Origin: Macrostomum hystrix
Lineage: Eukaryota; Platyhelminthes; Macrostomidae
Assembly (NCBI GenBank): GCA_950097015.1
Contig: CATNEN010000011.1
Coordinates: 2,818,501 to 2,882,500 of the forward strand
Direction: 5' to 3'
Length of the DNA: 64,000 bases
Shown: in pieces, positions 31,004-42,313 of the stretch
Layout: each line of letters opens with the position of its first letter
Position numbering within the stretch: position 1 is the first letter of the stretch
Program-made: the position numbers and the translations under genes
Notes under the pieces: generated by a model
Databases searched by the model: none
Seen by the model: the letters and a program-made list of their open reading frames with translations, nothing else
What the model was told of the DNA's origin: nothing

Positions 31004-31707
31004 GTATAGGACGCAATTATCATATTTCTAGCAATATTTTTTTAATTTTCGTTTGAGTGAAATCGCTCGTATTAGAAAAACATTATATACCTATCCCTAG
31101 CTAGTACACAGGTTACGAGCCTAAGAGGACGAGTGTTTCGTGAATGTTCCCTTTTTAATTGCTGACTCGCCATATCTCACACTGGTAAAAACGGTCGACA
31201 AAGGCTTTCAATAACGGAAACGAGGAATTGTCTTCATCATTCCTTCAAACTGACAAGCATGGAAAATGAATCGAATTTCTCTAATTTTTCGACTCCGTGG
31301 ACACAGTTTATGCATTTACGAATCTACATGCTTATGTTTATAAATGTAAATTCATATAATTTACAAGGCTAAAGGCTAATTCCAATTGCCTGAATTAAAT
31401 TAATGAATTAAATCATGGATGCATTAAATCTGATGGATCATTTAAACTAGAGAAACTTTTATTTCAAAATTTTCCTGAATATTTTACATTTCATCGAGCA
31501 TGAATCATATGTAAGCTTTGTGAAATTTTGAGTCAGCAATTGCCTTGACTTGTTTAAACAAGAAAATGATTGGTGTTTACACATTCTAGGATTATTTGTT
31601 CAGTTAAAAGTTAGCATTATTGAAACTGAAGGTGGAAACAAGGCACGAGCCTTTTAAATGAAGCCTTTCTACTGCTCTACTAGCTTTGTCTAAGCCTTAC
31701 AAACACA
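31004..31707. other. Intergenic spacer before the lectin locus
   Basis: AT-rich sequence without recognisable features. Confidence 0.5.
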
Positions 31708-32185
31708 ATGCTGCCCACACTCAGTGCCACCTTCCTGCTGTGCTGCCTCGCTGCAGCGGTGGTGGCACAGCCCTACTTTGAAGCACCCATCCCGCTGCTG
31801 AAGTTCTTGAGGGTGATCAGAGTTCGTGGCTGTCCCCTCACAGTCTACTTTCACACCGCCACCAATAGCTTTCATTTGGCCCCTGCGTTCTGTGTCACAG
31901 TCGATGCTGAAGCATTGCTGTCTAGACTCAAATGCAATGCGTTCGATCCCTCAATAGTGAGCTCTCATTTAAATGTGCCATTGGTTGTCACGGACTCTGC
32001 GTTTCTGTCGGAAGCTAGAACAATCTTGGCTCCACTTCTGCACAACGGCACGCTGGAATTCCTGCAGACGGAGAATATTGTTGCGACGAACCCACTGACG
32101 ACATTGAAGATGATTCAGCGAGAAGATCAGTTGATCTGTGAGCTTCGGCTACACCTTGTCTGCACGAGTGCTGCGTCGATATGAT
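31708..32185 (+). CDS. Signal-peptide exon of a secreted protein of unknown family
   Basis: It starts at ATG 31708 and encodes a clear signal peptide (MLPTLSATFLLCCLAAAVVA), then about 138 residues that I do not recognise. They include a segment VPLVVTDSAFL and one N-glycosylation site (NGT). The frame stops at TGA 32182-32184, directly followed by the donor-like GTGAGC at 32186. It may be the first exon of the PAN/C-type-lectin locus that follows on the same strand, in which case the stop just before the donor is a lesion; or it may be a separate short secreted protein of 158 aa. Confidence 0.5.
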
Positions 32186-32317
32186 GTGAGCAGGGCGGAA
32201 CAGAATTGTTATCTTTTGTGAAGTGTCAGCAAGTAAAAATATACATTTTAGTTCATAGTTAAAGAATATACTCCCTTTTTAGAACAAGAGTAAAACAAAC
32301 TAATATATACTTTAAGC

Positions 32318-32692
32318 TTGGATTTTTGTTTCAACGTTTTGCGAAAATCCGGAATGCTACAAAATTTTAGAATGCAGATTGACAGCGAACAACAGTACAT
32401 GCTAGAAGAAGTCTGTCTGGCATACACCGTGCTAGTGAAAGGCCCTGAGCATGATGGAATCACACTGGAACAACACGTGTCACTCGCACACAGTAGTCAA
32501 ATTCCGCTGATCCACTGGATCGCTTTGAGCGAGATCTAATTTTGTAGAAATTTGAATGAATACGAAGACCTTGCCAAAAAATTCAACATCGGCGGGTTGA
32601 TACTGCACGACGCTAAAACTTGGAATCGATTACTGACTTTGCCTAGGTTCTATATGTATAGTGGTCGGTACAAAACTCATTTAGGCTACAAT
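32318..32692 (+). pseudogene. Broken coding segment with in-frame TAA, same locus
   Basis: One frame reads through about 73 codons (LRKSGMLQNFRMQID, then VCLAYTVLVKGPEHDG), a TAA stop at 32537-32539, and then about 50 more protein-like codons in the same frame (NEYEDLAKKFNIGGLILHD, FYMYSGRYKTHLGYNG) before a TAG. The TTTTGTAG just after the stop could be an acceptor, so a short intron is an alternative to a nonsense mutation. I do not recognise the family. Confidence 0.35.
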
Positions 32693-32789
32693 GGACTAAA
32701 GGACAAAGCTAATTAGACTGGGAGGGGCAGAGGTCGGAGAGTGAAAAAGGTGGCGTTTGTGGGGCCAAGGGCCGACCCTAAATCCCTCG

Positions 32790-33060
32790 AGCAAGACTGT
32801 TCGTCGAATCCTATTGGTCCCAACGAAGGTAAAGTCATGCAGCTCTGAGTCTAGAAACTGGACAGACAACTCCCCAAACCCCATTTTCATGAACAGTGTA
32901 GGCTGACTGCCTGTCCTGAAAATACACTGGGCAGATAGGAAATTCTGATCCACGACTTGGAACAAAACACTGACAACTTCCGCATCATATCTGGAAGATG
33001 GAAATGGGGTTGGGCGGGGAGTTTTCACTCCAGTTTCTAGATTCAGAGCTCCATGGGGAG
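32790..33060. repeat. Imperfect inverted duplication
   Basis: About 32835-32885 and 33000-33055 are inverted copies: both contain CCAGTTTCTAGA or its complement next to a TCAGAGCT block and a GGGGAGTT block. The arms translate to near-identical peptides on opposite strands (VQFLDSELH and LQFLDSELH). It could be part of a foldback element; the outer boundaries are not clear. Confidence 0.5.
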
Positions 33061-33265
33061 CCTACTCCTGCGGTTGTGTCCAGGACTCAGCTAGATTTAT
33101 ATGGAGAGACAATGAAGATATTGCTAACCACAGAGCCTGACCAGGTCCACACAGGCCAATGCATCTGCTTTGAGTACTGAAAGCAACCTTGCTCATTATA
33201 TATAGTAGCATTTTTGAATTGTATGGTCCACTTTTCTTCCGCTCTTCGTTTGTATGTGATCTCAG

Positions 33266-34217
33266 GAGGAACATTCAATGGTTTGCCCGACTCGAGTTAT
33301 GGCACGAGATGAAAATGCACGATGGCTCTCACTGCCTGTATAGAAACCGTGTCGTAGTCTTAGGGAAAAGGGAAGCGGATCGGAGGATCGCACCTCATCT
33401 CGAATCGGTAACTGCAGATACGGAAGTACAAGACGATATGTCTCGACTGGCAAGATATTTTAAAGGCCCTTTATTGCCTGTCTTTGATCCAATCGATGGG
33501 CTGCTGTGCATCAAGCCGAACTTCAAGCGCATCCTCGACCCGATGCCAGACTCGCTGTGCGCCATCGAGTGCAGCCGCCAGCCCAACTGCCAGGCCTTCA
33601 GCACAGCCGGTGGATACTGCGAGCTCTTCCTGTTCGACAAGTGCAGCCTGGGTGTCCGCGACTGCAACTGCACCCAACGCGGCCGAGTGTTTGTGCGCCG
33701 ACGAGAGGGGCTCTCACCGGGACAGCTGTGCCCCGATGGATTCGGACACGACCTCTGCGGGGTGAAGTACAAGCTGACGGAGGAGAGAGTCGACTGGCCG
33801 ACTGCCAGGAACCGCATTGAGTCCCAGCCGGGCCTCGTGATCATGGCTGACGTGATGGACTCGGCTGAGCTGCAGCACATCGTGCGAAAATTCATCGCAA
33901 GGGCCTACTACCGTGTTTTATGTCTTGGGGGAGCTCAGCAACCAGGTGCCGAGGAGCCTGCTGGTGGCTGGTTCTGGGTCAGCTGTAAGCGACCGATTTC
34001 CAATTCAACTGAGCTTTGGCACAGCGGCGAGCCAAACAACGAGTACGGGGACGAGAGCATCCTAATGATTGCGACAGATAATCAGAAACTAAATGACTTT
34101 AATCCGCAAGGCGCTTTCTCGAATTATTTCCTCAGCGAGTGCGTGTCGATCCCTTTTGACTGAATGTCAGACATACTGTGACAGCGAGAAAGTGGCATCC
34201 GGTGCGAAATATTTCAT
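33266..34217 (+). CDS. PAN/Apple-like plus C-type lectin domain exon (probably frameshifted near its end)
   Basis: It begins after the acceptor TGTATGTGATCTCAG. The first part is unrecognised; then comes a Cys-rich PAN/Apple-like stretch (LCIKPNFK; CAIECSRQPNCQAFS; YCELFLFDKC) and a C-type lectin domain (WPTARNRIES; GGWFWVSC; WHSGEPNNEYGDE; LSECV). The EPN motif is the one linked to Ca2+-dependent mannose-type binding. The frame stops at TGA 34161-34163, but a +1 frame continues ECQTYCDSEKV and KYF up to the donor GTGAGT at 34218, which looks like the normal end of a lectin domain (YF-I-CE split by an intron). This suggests a 1-nt frameshift, so the locus may be a pseudogene or carry a sequencing error. 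The start is unproven; no ATG lies in this exon's frame near its 5' end. Confidence 0.6.
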
Positions 34218-36984
34218 GTGAGTTTGCTAACATTGATGGGTGCTTTAGAAATAGTTTTGTCAAGTAAGTCGGTATGCATCTAAAGTTCATCTACTCCACA
34301 AAAATAATCAAGTTTCTTAATTAATAACAACTGTTTTATGTCTTGGCGAATTTGCATGGGGTTTTGCATCAAGCTATTTTTTGTTTTGTAATCACGGCAA
34401 CTATACATTCTACTTTCTACTTTCTACTTACTGTTGTCATATCTTGGATTATAACTAATAAAAGTAATTTAGAAAAAAAGCATTATAGTTTTTGCTACTA
34501 TATAATTGTAGTCTGCGTCTAAACAACACGAAAAATGGCTACATAATATTAATAAATCCAGCTATATGGCTCCTCTAGGAACCACATCCAGAGATGATGA
34601 CATTGTATCAATACACAATGAGTTTTGGTCAGGGGTCCCTTAACCAGCCCAAGTTATTTTCTTATTTATTCAGGTTGACATGTTTTTGAGCCCTATATAT
34701 TTTCTCGCATTCTACGAAGTACTATAGTTCCAGTAAATTATATAATATTAGTCAAACAATCAATGTTGTCACGCAGTTTTTTTACCTAAATTAAACAGAA
34801 AACGATATTTTTGAAACTTATTCCCGAGAGTCAGCTGTCAATAAGGCTGTTTATTATTTCGTCGATTTAAAGCCCATTCTACACCTACTATATATACCTG
34901 TCTTTTTAATCTGGCTTGTTTTTGTAGTGCTTTTAACTGCCCGACAGGAAGTATGAAAGTTTTTGTAAAGCCATTAATAAAGTTTCTGATAGTTTCTGAA
35001 ATTAATAAACACATGCCGATTCAAAATCTGCATGATGTCTGATGTCTCCGCAAATCATGAATTTTTTCTTCGACATGTTTTTTTCGGAGCAGCATTTCAC
35101 ATAGCAAAAATGTTTTTATCTCTTGATTCAGTTTTTTTTTCTGGTACTCTCGAATCTCCTTTTCACAGATTATTATTTTTTGCGTTTCATGTTTTGATTT
35201 CTTCATTAGATTTAAGTTTTCATTAAACTTATATTTTTTAGTTTGAATACTTACGACTATGCAGATAATAAAATATTGCATGCTTTTATTGCGAAAACAA
35301 ATTTATAAACCTTAAAACACATAGTCCGCGATTATTACAAAAACAATCTGATAAAAAGCATCCGATATTTATTGAATAAAAATCTCTTTGACGACGTGTG
35401 TACTTATTTATTGACTATCATTTTTTTCGTACTTTTAAAAAATTTCTTACGTGACTTGTGAAAATTTGTCAATAACGTTTTTGTCTCAATGCGCAATCAC
35501 TCGAATTTACAAATTAATCATCGTACACTAATCAGTCTTTTTAGACGTATTAGGTGTTGAATTTGAGCAGTATTTAATATTTTGATCACTAAATACAACG
35601 ATTTTATTTTACCTCAAGAGACACACAAAAATGTATTCTACCTGATATTCTATATTTTGTCTTAAAATGAACGTTTTCTACGGTAAACTACCAATTCAAA
35701 AATTTTCTATCACGTTTCTAAAAGACGGTATGTACTTTAGTTATCCATGCACCCATTACTCCTAAAGTCCACAATAACAACAACAACAACACGCTGCCCG
35801 GGTGAAAATAGAAGGCAGCGTCACAGGGCGAGCTTCAGAGCCTGGCCGCGAACAAAGTTATTCTGTATTCCGAGTCCAAGGCGCCAGCATCAACCAGCAG
35901 AAATCCGCAATACACCTCTTAAAGTAGTAATAATAACTTTGTCGAGTAATACATTCCAGGTTTTCCTGATTCTAAACACAGTTCTTACAGCCTGGAACAA
36001 AATTGGATCGACCGGTCTGTGACACAGAACCATCCGCCTTTCAAACGCCACTCCAATTCCTTATAACGTGACGCCTGACGAGATGGTATCCCAATATCTA
36101 TTGACAAAGCGGGCGGTTCGACCATGCTACTGATTGAATGAGGCGGAAGAGAAGACCATTAAGCATTGTGAGGCGCGGCGCCAGGGCATCAATCGACAGC
36201 TTGGCCTGGTCTCCGCGGATACAATTGGATTGTTCTGCACACTCTGCACGAAATGGAAATATTGCCAGCTAGACACATCTAACAGACAACTCTCCGTGTT
36301 CTTGTCCGCCCTACTAACATGACTAGTAGAAATCTATTCAACTCTGACCTGCCAATGACCAACTGTGTGCAGTTTCCGGGCCTTTGGTCTCAAATTGTCG
36401 TTCAATATTTATTGACTCACAGCGCTTACTGCTCACCAATTGCTGCTTTTGAGAACTGCTTTCCTCATGCTATAGCAGAATCCAGGTGAATAGGGACGAC
36501 ATGTATCCCGCCTAACTTTGTGCTCATCGACTCAAACAGCAGAAGGTTTACGCTTTCTCTCCCCTGTCCCCTGCAATTATCCCAGATTTGGGGAAAGACT
36601 AGCGCTGCGTATACCGTCCCATGCAGGAAGAAATCCTCAAACTCGGATCAAGCGCAAGCTGTCGCTCCCAATCCCAGACTGCGGCCTTCCTAATCCCTCG
36701 CGTAAATCCCGGCTAGGCAAACGATTGACCAAGGCGCAGTCCCTTTGGCGAACAGCTTTAAACAACAGCTGGCAGTGCTTCTTTTGACTTCTGAGTTTCA
36801 CAGAAATCTGGCCCAGAGAATACACACGCTACGATCGTTGTTCTTGTCTGCCTGACTTCAGAGGACTGACCAGGCCAAGCTCACCAAGCACTGGCTAAAC
36901 AAAACCTATTGCGCGCCAATGTCACTCGCAGGCTTTTAAGCACTCTAGTTTTGCCGCGCTTTATTGTTTGACGCTTTCTGCGTC
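34218..36984. other. Intergenic region between lectin locus and GALNT
   Basis: AT-rich to about 35700, then GC-richer to the GALNT start. Small ORFs (36134-36322, 36518-36787 plus; 35021-35281 minus, Lys-rich) match nothing I recognise. The GC-rich part may include the GALNT 5' UTR and promoter. Confidence 0.45.
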
Positions 36985-39900
36985 ATGCCTGCCTCCATTT
37001 GTTCGCTACGGCGCCTCATCAACTATCGGGTGCTGCTGCTGATCCCACTACTCTGGTTCGTACTCGCTCTGCTCCTCATCGGATCTAACAACGGCGGCAG
37101 TCACGAAAGTGATCATCACGAGGCTAGAGGGCAGCTTGACGGCAGCCACGAGGATGTGGACGACTCGGTCCTGGGTTCGATTCGCGAGGCTATCCGGCTA
37201 GACAAGGAGCGCGTCAGGGCTGAAATCTGGAACTCGGATGGCTCGGCTAAATCCGGGCACCAAAATAAGGAGCAGAAAGCGACCGACGAAGCTCCAGCTG
37301 TTGTTGCCGCCGCAGCGATCGACGCCGGAATTCGTGATAGACTTGCACAGCTGAAGCAAAAGAACGCAAAATTTCGCCAACGCCTAGCCCAGTTGAGACT
37401 CGCCGCAGACACTGCTCAGGAAGAAACTGCCTCGACTGTGGAAACTTCTGTAAACAAAGGTAAATAATAAAAACAATTCAAGTTTTGTAACGTAAAAAAA
37501 GTCTAAGTTACAAAAGACTGTTTATTTCTGGACATAGCCAAGCAAATTCTGGTGTTCAATTATTGCAATGTCCATGCTGATGAACACTCAAAACGCATTC
37601 ATTATCCAATCGGCAATCCACCTCTAATGCTAGTTTTTCTAAATTTCGACTCTGAAGCTTTTAGCCCAGTGGTTTGGTAGATTATAGGGTGTGTGCTGAA
37701 GTCTCCCAGTCTATGGACTGAACGCAGCCTTTGGACGCCAGCTGTTCCACTGGCTGCACGGGCTGGACTGGGCTAAGCGTAATGTCTATCTATCGACCAT
37801 GAACAATGACTCCATGTTCGTTCACTCGCTATAAAAATCCCTTTCGCAGAAGTTCCGACGTCAACAACAACGATTACAACAACGATAATAACGACAACTA
37901 CAATTGAAACTACCACAGCAACGCAATCGACAGAGCATACTCAGGAAGCTTCAAGTACTCAGGCCAGAGGTAAAACCGTGGACCTAGGACCCGGTGAGCT
38001 TGGGGCAAGCGTGATCGTGGACAAGCAGCGATTGGACCCACGACAGCTGGATCGTTACGAGCGTGGCTGGAAAGAGAACGCTTTCAATGAGTACGCCAGC
38101 GACATGATTAGCGTTAGACGTCGCTTGCAGGTCAGACTCTTAGATCTGAGATCTGAGATTTGAGATCTGTTTTGACGATTCGGTCTCGACTACCATTTTC
38201 TCCCCCGAAAATTGCCAGGACTACCGGCCCAAGGACTGTCTAAGCAAGCAGTACTCAGCCAACCATCTGCCGAACACCAGCGTCATCATGTGCATGCACA
38301 ACGAAGCCTGGAGTGTACTGCTGCGTAGCATCCACTCCGTTCTGGACCGAGCGCCTCCCTCTTTGCTGCACGAGATCATCCTCGTTGACGACTTCTCAAA
38401 CCGGCCTCACCTGGGCCGGCCACTGGAGGAGTACCTGGCCAAGCTCGGCCGGGTGCGTCTGTTGCGCAACACAAAACGTCAAGGCCTCATCCGGTCGCGA
38501 CTTGCCGGCGCCGCCGTGGCCACCGGGCAGACTTTGACCTTCCTGGACTCGCACATCGAGTGCAACGATGGCTGGCTGGAGCCGCTGCTCGAGCGCGTTG
38601 CTGTCGACCGAACTAACGTCGCTGTGCCGTACATCGACGTGATCAACGAGGATAACTTCGGCTTCTTCCACGTAGCCAACGAGCGGATGGTAGTCGGCGG
38701 ATTTCGCTGGAACACAATGAGCTTCAGCTGGCAGTCGATGCCGCAGCGGATTCGACAGAATTTGAGCAGCCATGCTCAGCCAGTGCCCTCCCCCACCATG
38801 GCTGGTGGCCTGTTCACAATGGACAGAGCATACTTTGAGGAGCTTGGAAGCTACGATGAGGGCATGGAGATCTGGGGTGCGGAGAATCTCGAAATCAGGT
38901 ACGTGACGACACAAACCAATGGCAGATTTCATTTACGCAGATTACTTCTCAGACTATAGTAAGAAAGGCTTATGAAGCTAATAAAATTATTTGCAGGAAG
39001 GCAGTCGGTACTAACGCATCTTTTGGTGACAATTGACTCACACATGTGTGTACACCTGCCATGACTTTCTCATCGTCAGGGCTTTTGGAGGTTGGTCAAA
39101 TTCACGCAAGAATTCACTTTTACCAGCTATGCGTAACAGCTTCTGAAGAGTTCTTCAGAACTACCCCAACACAAATCCTTTAAATTAGAGTTCCTATACG
39201 AGCCATGATCAAGACTTTAGGCAGCTCCGCCGCTCACCCCAAAGCTAATAATTTGTTCAATAAATCGCATTGATAGACAGACAAAACACGGCTAGGTAAA
39301 AACTAACTATTCCAGTTTTCGAATATGGATGTGCGGCGGCCGCTTAGAGATCGTGCCCTGCTCCATCATTGGTCACGTGTTCCGCACCAGAAGCCCCTAC
39401 TCGTGGGGCGAAGGCTCCGGCGACGTTTTGAAGCGAAACACCATCCGCATGGCCGAGGTGTGGATGGACAACTTCAAGCACATCTATTATCGTCAATTTA
39501 ACAACGACCTGGGAGACTTCGGAGACGTCTCAGACCGAGTCGCTCTTAGAAAGCGATTGAAGTGTCATTCGTTTCGCTGGTACCTGGAGAATATTTATCC
39601 AGAGCAGTTGCGATGGGGCAACACCACCAGAATTGGCGCTATTCAATCCTTTCTGCTCGTTGGAGGCAGCCGGTGGTGTCTCGACGGTGTCCGACGAAGT
39701 GGCCCTGGTAGAGCGAGCCTGCAGCGGTGCCACAATAAGGTTAGCGAATCGTCCCAACGAACTAGTAATAAGTTAATAACCTTTGCAGGATGTCTGCGGG
39801 CACTGGCCAATCAATTGGTGATTTTAGACCCGCAGCCAGCGAGAAGGCAATTCCGCTCATTCCGCTGACTCCTGAGCACACACGCACACAGCTGTGTACA

Positions 39901-40718
39901 TCTGCCCTGACTTTCTCATCGTCAGGCAGTGTACACTCTCACTATGCCTTGGGAGGTTGACCGTCAAGGGCGTAAATTGCACGACAAGCCCCCAAGCTTT
40001 CTCTACGCGGCTGAGCCGCAAATAAATGTGGCTCGGAATCGAGCTCAAGGATCTTGATGCGAGAGGCGGACGCGTTAACCACTCCGCCACTAATCCCTCC
40101 ACTTACCTTAGGGAGATAGCAGGGACAACTAAAACTAAAAGGGTTTTAGTTGTCCCTGGGAGATAGGAACTTTCGGCTTCATCAGCTGTGATAAAATTGA
40201 TTGGTTTGTGTAGCGGCCCCAAGTCTACTCACTGAACAACCCACTACATACAGGCTTTTGATTTTTAAACAAGAATCTGAGTTTCCCATTAGATTTGCCC
40301 TTGGATTCTCTCAGATCAGGTCTTTGTCCCACTTTGACAGGGTGGCAACCAGGTTTGGACGCTATCAGAGCACGGTGAGCTAATCAGAGACACTGACTGC
40401 CTGCACTACAATGGTCGGGCCCTCACCCTGATTGCCTGCCAAGGCTTCGGCGGCTATGGCAAATTTCAAAGCTGGAAATACGAGGACACAGGAGACCGAC
40501 AGCTCTATCACCCGGCAACCAGTCAGTGCTTGACTGTGCGTCACACCACCGCAATGTCCGAGCCCGAGCTCAGCATGGAGATCTGCCGCGAGCGAGATCA
40601 GAGCCAGGCCTGGCGACTGCCGGAACTGCTCGAACTGTCAGACAGCAGCGCTGATCTCAGCAAGGAGGGACCAGCTCGAGCTGTGCTAGAACCAATGCTA
40701 CCGGACGCTCTAGGCTAA
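36985..40718 (+). CDS. GALNT: Polypeptide N-acetylgalactosaminyltransferase (GALNT), 5 exons
   Basis: A Golgi type II membrane enzyme that transfers GalNAc from UDP-GalNAc to Ser/Thr, starting mucin-type O-glycans. Exons are 36985-37459, 37850-38130, 38219-38898, 39316-39739 and 40341-40718; phases join exactly to 745 aa. The cytosolic tail is about 15 residues, the membrane segment about 16-35 ([17 protein letters not shown]). The stem has a Gln/Lys/Leu heptad stretch and a Thr-rich mucin-like run in exon 2, longer than in many family members. The catalytic domain starts [12 protein letters not shown] at about residue 272; the metal-binding DSH is D362-H364 (FLDSHIECN), and the family motif WGAENLEI is followed by RIWMCGG. 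The C-terminal ricin-type lectin domain (about 590-735) has WCLDG, CLHYNG and QCLTV repeats. The true start is ATG 36985. SINE-1 copy C sits in intron 4. Isoform cannot be assigned. Confidence 0.94.
37655..37785 (+). mobile_element. SINE-2, truncated copy in GALNT intron 1
   Basis: It contains the palindrome variant CAGTCTATGGACTGAACGCA with surrounding body similarity. Head and tail are degraded. Confidence 0.45.
39778..40101 (-). mobile_element. SINE-1 copy C in GALNT intron 4
   Basis: On the minus strand the head (GTGGCGGAGTGGTTAACGCG) is followed by the shared body (TTGACGGTCAACCTCCCAAGG region, GATGAGAAAGTCAGGGCAGA) and a degraded tail near 39780. No clear target duplication. Confidence 0.85.
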
Positions 40719-41636
40719 TATTTTATTCTTTTGAACTAATTTCTAATAACTAATTTGACTTGCATATACTCTAGTCAAAGTTTTAAGACTCCATTACCAC
40801 GGTTTTATTTTCCGCTATCAGTTAGAAAATTTATTATATGGCCAAACCCAGTTTAGTCTATGACCAGACCCAGTTTAGTCTATGACCAGACCCAGTTTAC
40901 TATATGACAAAATTTTGTTTAGTCTATGGCCAAACCGAATTAATTAGCTAGTTTAGTAAAAAGCACATTAGATAAAAATTACATTGCTTGCTAATTACAA
41001 CCAGAATAAAAATTGGAGGACGTATTCGAACAAAAACGAAAACAACTTTGGATTCCCATATATTAACTTACATTTTTTTAGCTTTCGGAATGCTTCTTAT
41101 AAATCGACCTAAAAATGACTGAAACATTCGTTTTCTTTACTTATTTTTTTCTTCCAAATTTCGGAATCACACATTATTACTAATATATACTCGTATTAAA
41201 ACTCAATAAATTGATGGTTTTTCATGATTTGTGTCAGTATGCTAGTTCACACAATGCTGTACACCTTCCGGGGTATATCATTGGTATATATGATCGGTAC
41301 TTTCGATGAGGCTTATGTTCTGAATAACAAATTTCTAGGCTTGGATTGTCATATTCATCATGTTCTTCCTGTGTGCCGTTTTATCGCATCTTAACGTAAA
41401 TAGAACACGTGCAACAATAAACGAGTATTTGCTTCCAATTGCGGCTCAACTGATTGACTTTTTGTTATAAACTTTCTTCACGAATGTCTGATAGTTTGAT
41501 AGCTGGTCAGTATCAATTGAGTTATTATTTTGTACAAAAAATAGAAAAGTACTATTAAGAATCGTTGTCACCCTATACTACTTGAATTACCATGGACTGT
41601 ACATTAAAAAAATCGACACAACGTAAGTTAAGTAAC
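40719..41636. other. Intergenic region after GALNT
   Basis: It contains a short 22-bp repeat (40838-40935). Otherwise AT-rich with nothing recognisable. Confidence 0.5.
40838..40935. repeat. 22-bp repeat, about 4 copies
   Basis: Units around CCCAGTTTAGTCTATGACCA. Too short to suggest function. Confidence 0.85.
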
Positions 41637-41650
41637 TTAGCTGAGCAATT

Positions 41651-42017
41651 GGGGGGTGAGTGGCAGAGCGGTTAACGCGTTTGCCTCTCGCACCACGGTC
41701 CCTAAGTTCGATTCCACGGCGAGGCCACATTTATTTGGGGCGCAGCCGCAGAGAGAAGGCTTGGGGGCTTGTCGTGCAATTGACGCCCTTGAGGGCCAAC
41801 CTCCAAGACACAGTGAAGTGTACACTGCCTGACGATGAGAAAGTCAGGGCAGATGTACATACCTGTGTGAGCGTATGCCTGCGTACAGTATCTGTGTGCG
41901 TGTGTGCTCCGGAGTCAGCGAAATGGGCAGAATTGCCTCCTCGCTGGCTGCGGGTCTAGCGTCACCAAATGATGTGCCATTGCCCGCAGCCCTCCTGCAA
42001 TTATTATTATTATATTA
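41651..42017 (+). mobile_element. SINE-1 copy D (full length, perfect target duplication)
   Basis: A 367-bp element: tRNA-like head with box A (GTGGCAGAGCGGTTAACGCG) and box B (GTTCGATTCC), the SINE-1 body and a TTA/ATT-repeat tail. It is flanked by a perfect 14-bp target-site duplication TTAGCTGAGCAATT (41637-41650 and 42018-42031). This is the reference copy for the family. Confidence 0.95.
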
Positions 42018-42313
42018 TTAGCTGAGCAATTAATCCTATAAACCTCAAAGAAGTTCGAGAAATCTCGCTTACAATACATCTTGCTGGAGCACAAAATGTC
42101 ACTCAGAATGGAGCAGTGTTTTTCAAACGAAAGCTGTGATCAATTTTAGCTATATAAAAATAGGAAATGCGAATTTAGATGAAAATGGATGCTCGATCGG
42201 GTTGTTATGGAACAGTTAAAATGGAACTCGTATTTGTAGAAAAACTACTACAATAAGTTACTCAGAATGCTTTTTATCTACTGCAAAATATCGCCAGATT
42301 CAACAGCAGCAGC

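Noticed and set aside
35021-35281. Lys/Glu-rich minus-strand ORF of 86 codons
   Set aside because: Composition follows the AT-rich spacer, and there is no flanking exon or known motif.
40375-40380. GTGAGC as a splice donor that would make a 34-nt GALNT exon
   Set aside because: Reading straight through keeps the frame and matches the ricin-type lectin domain, so no intron is needed.
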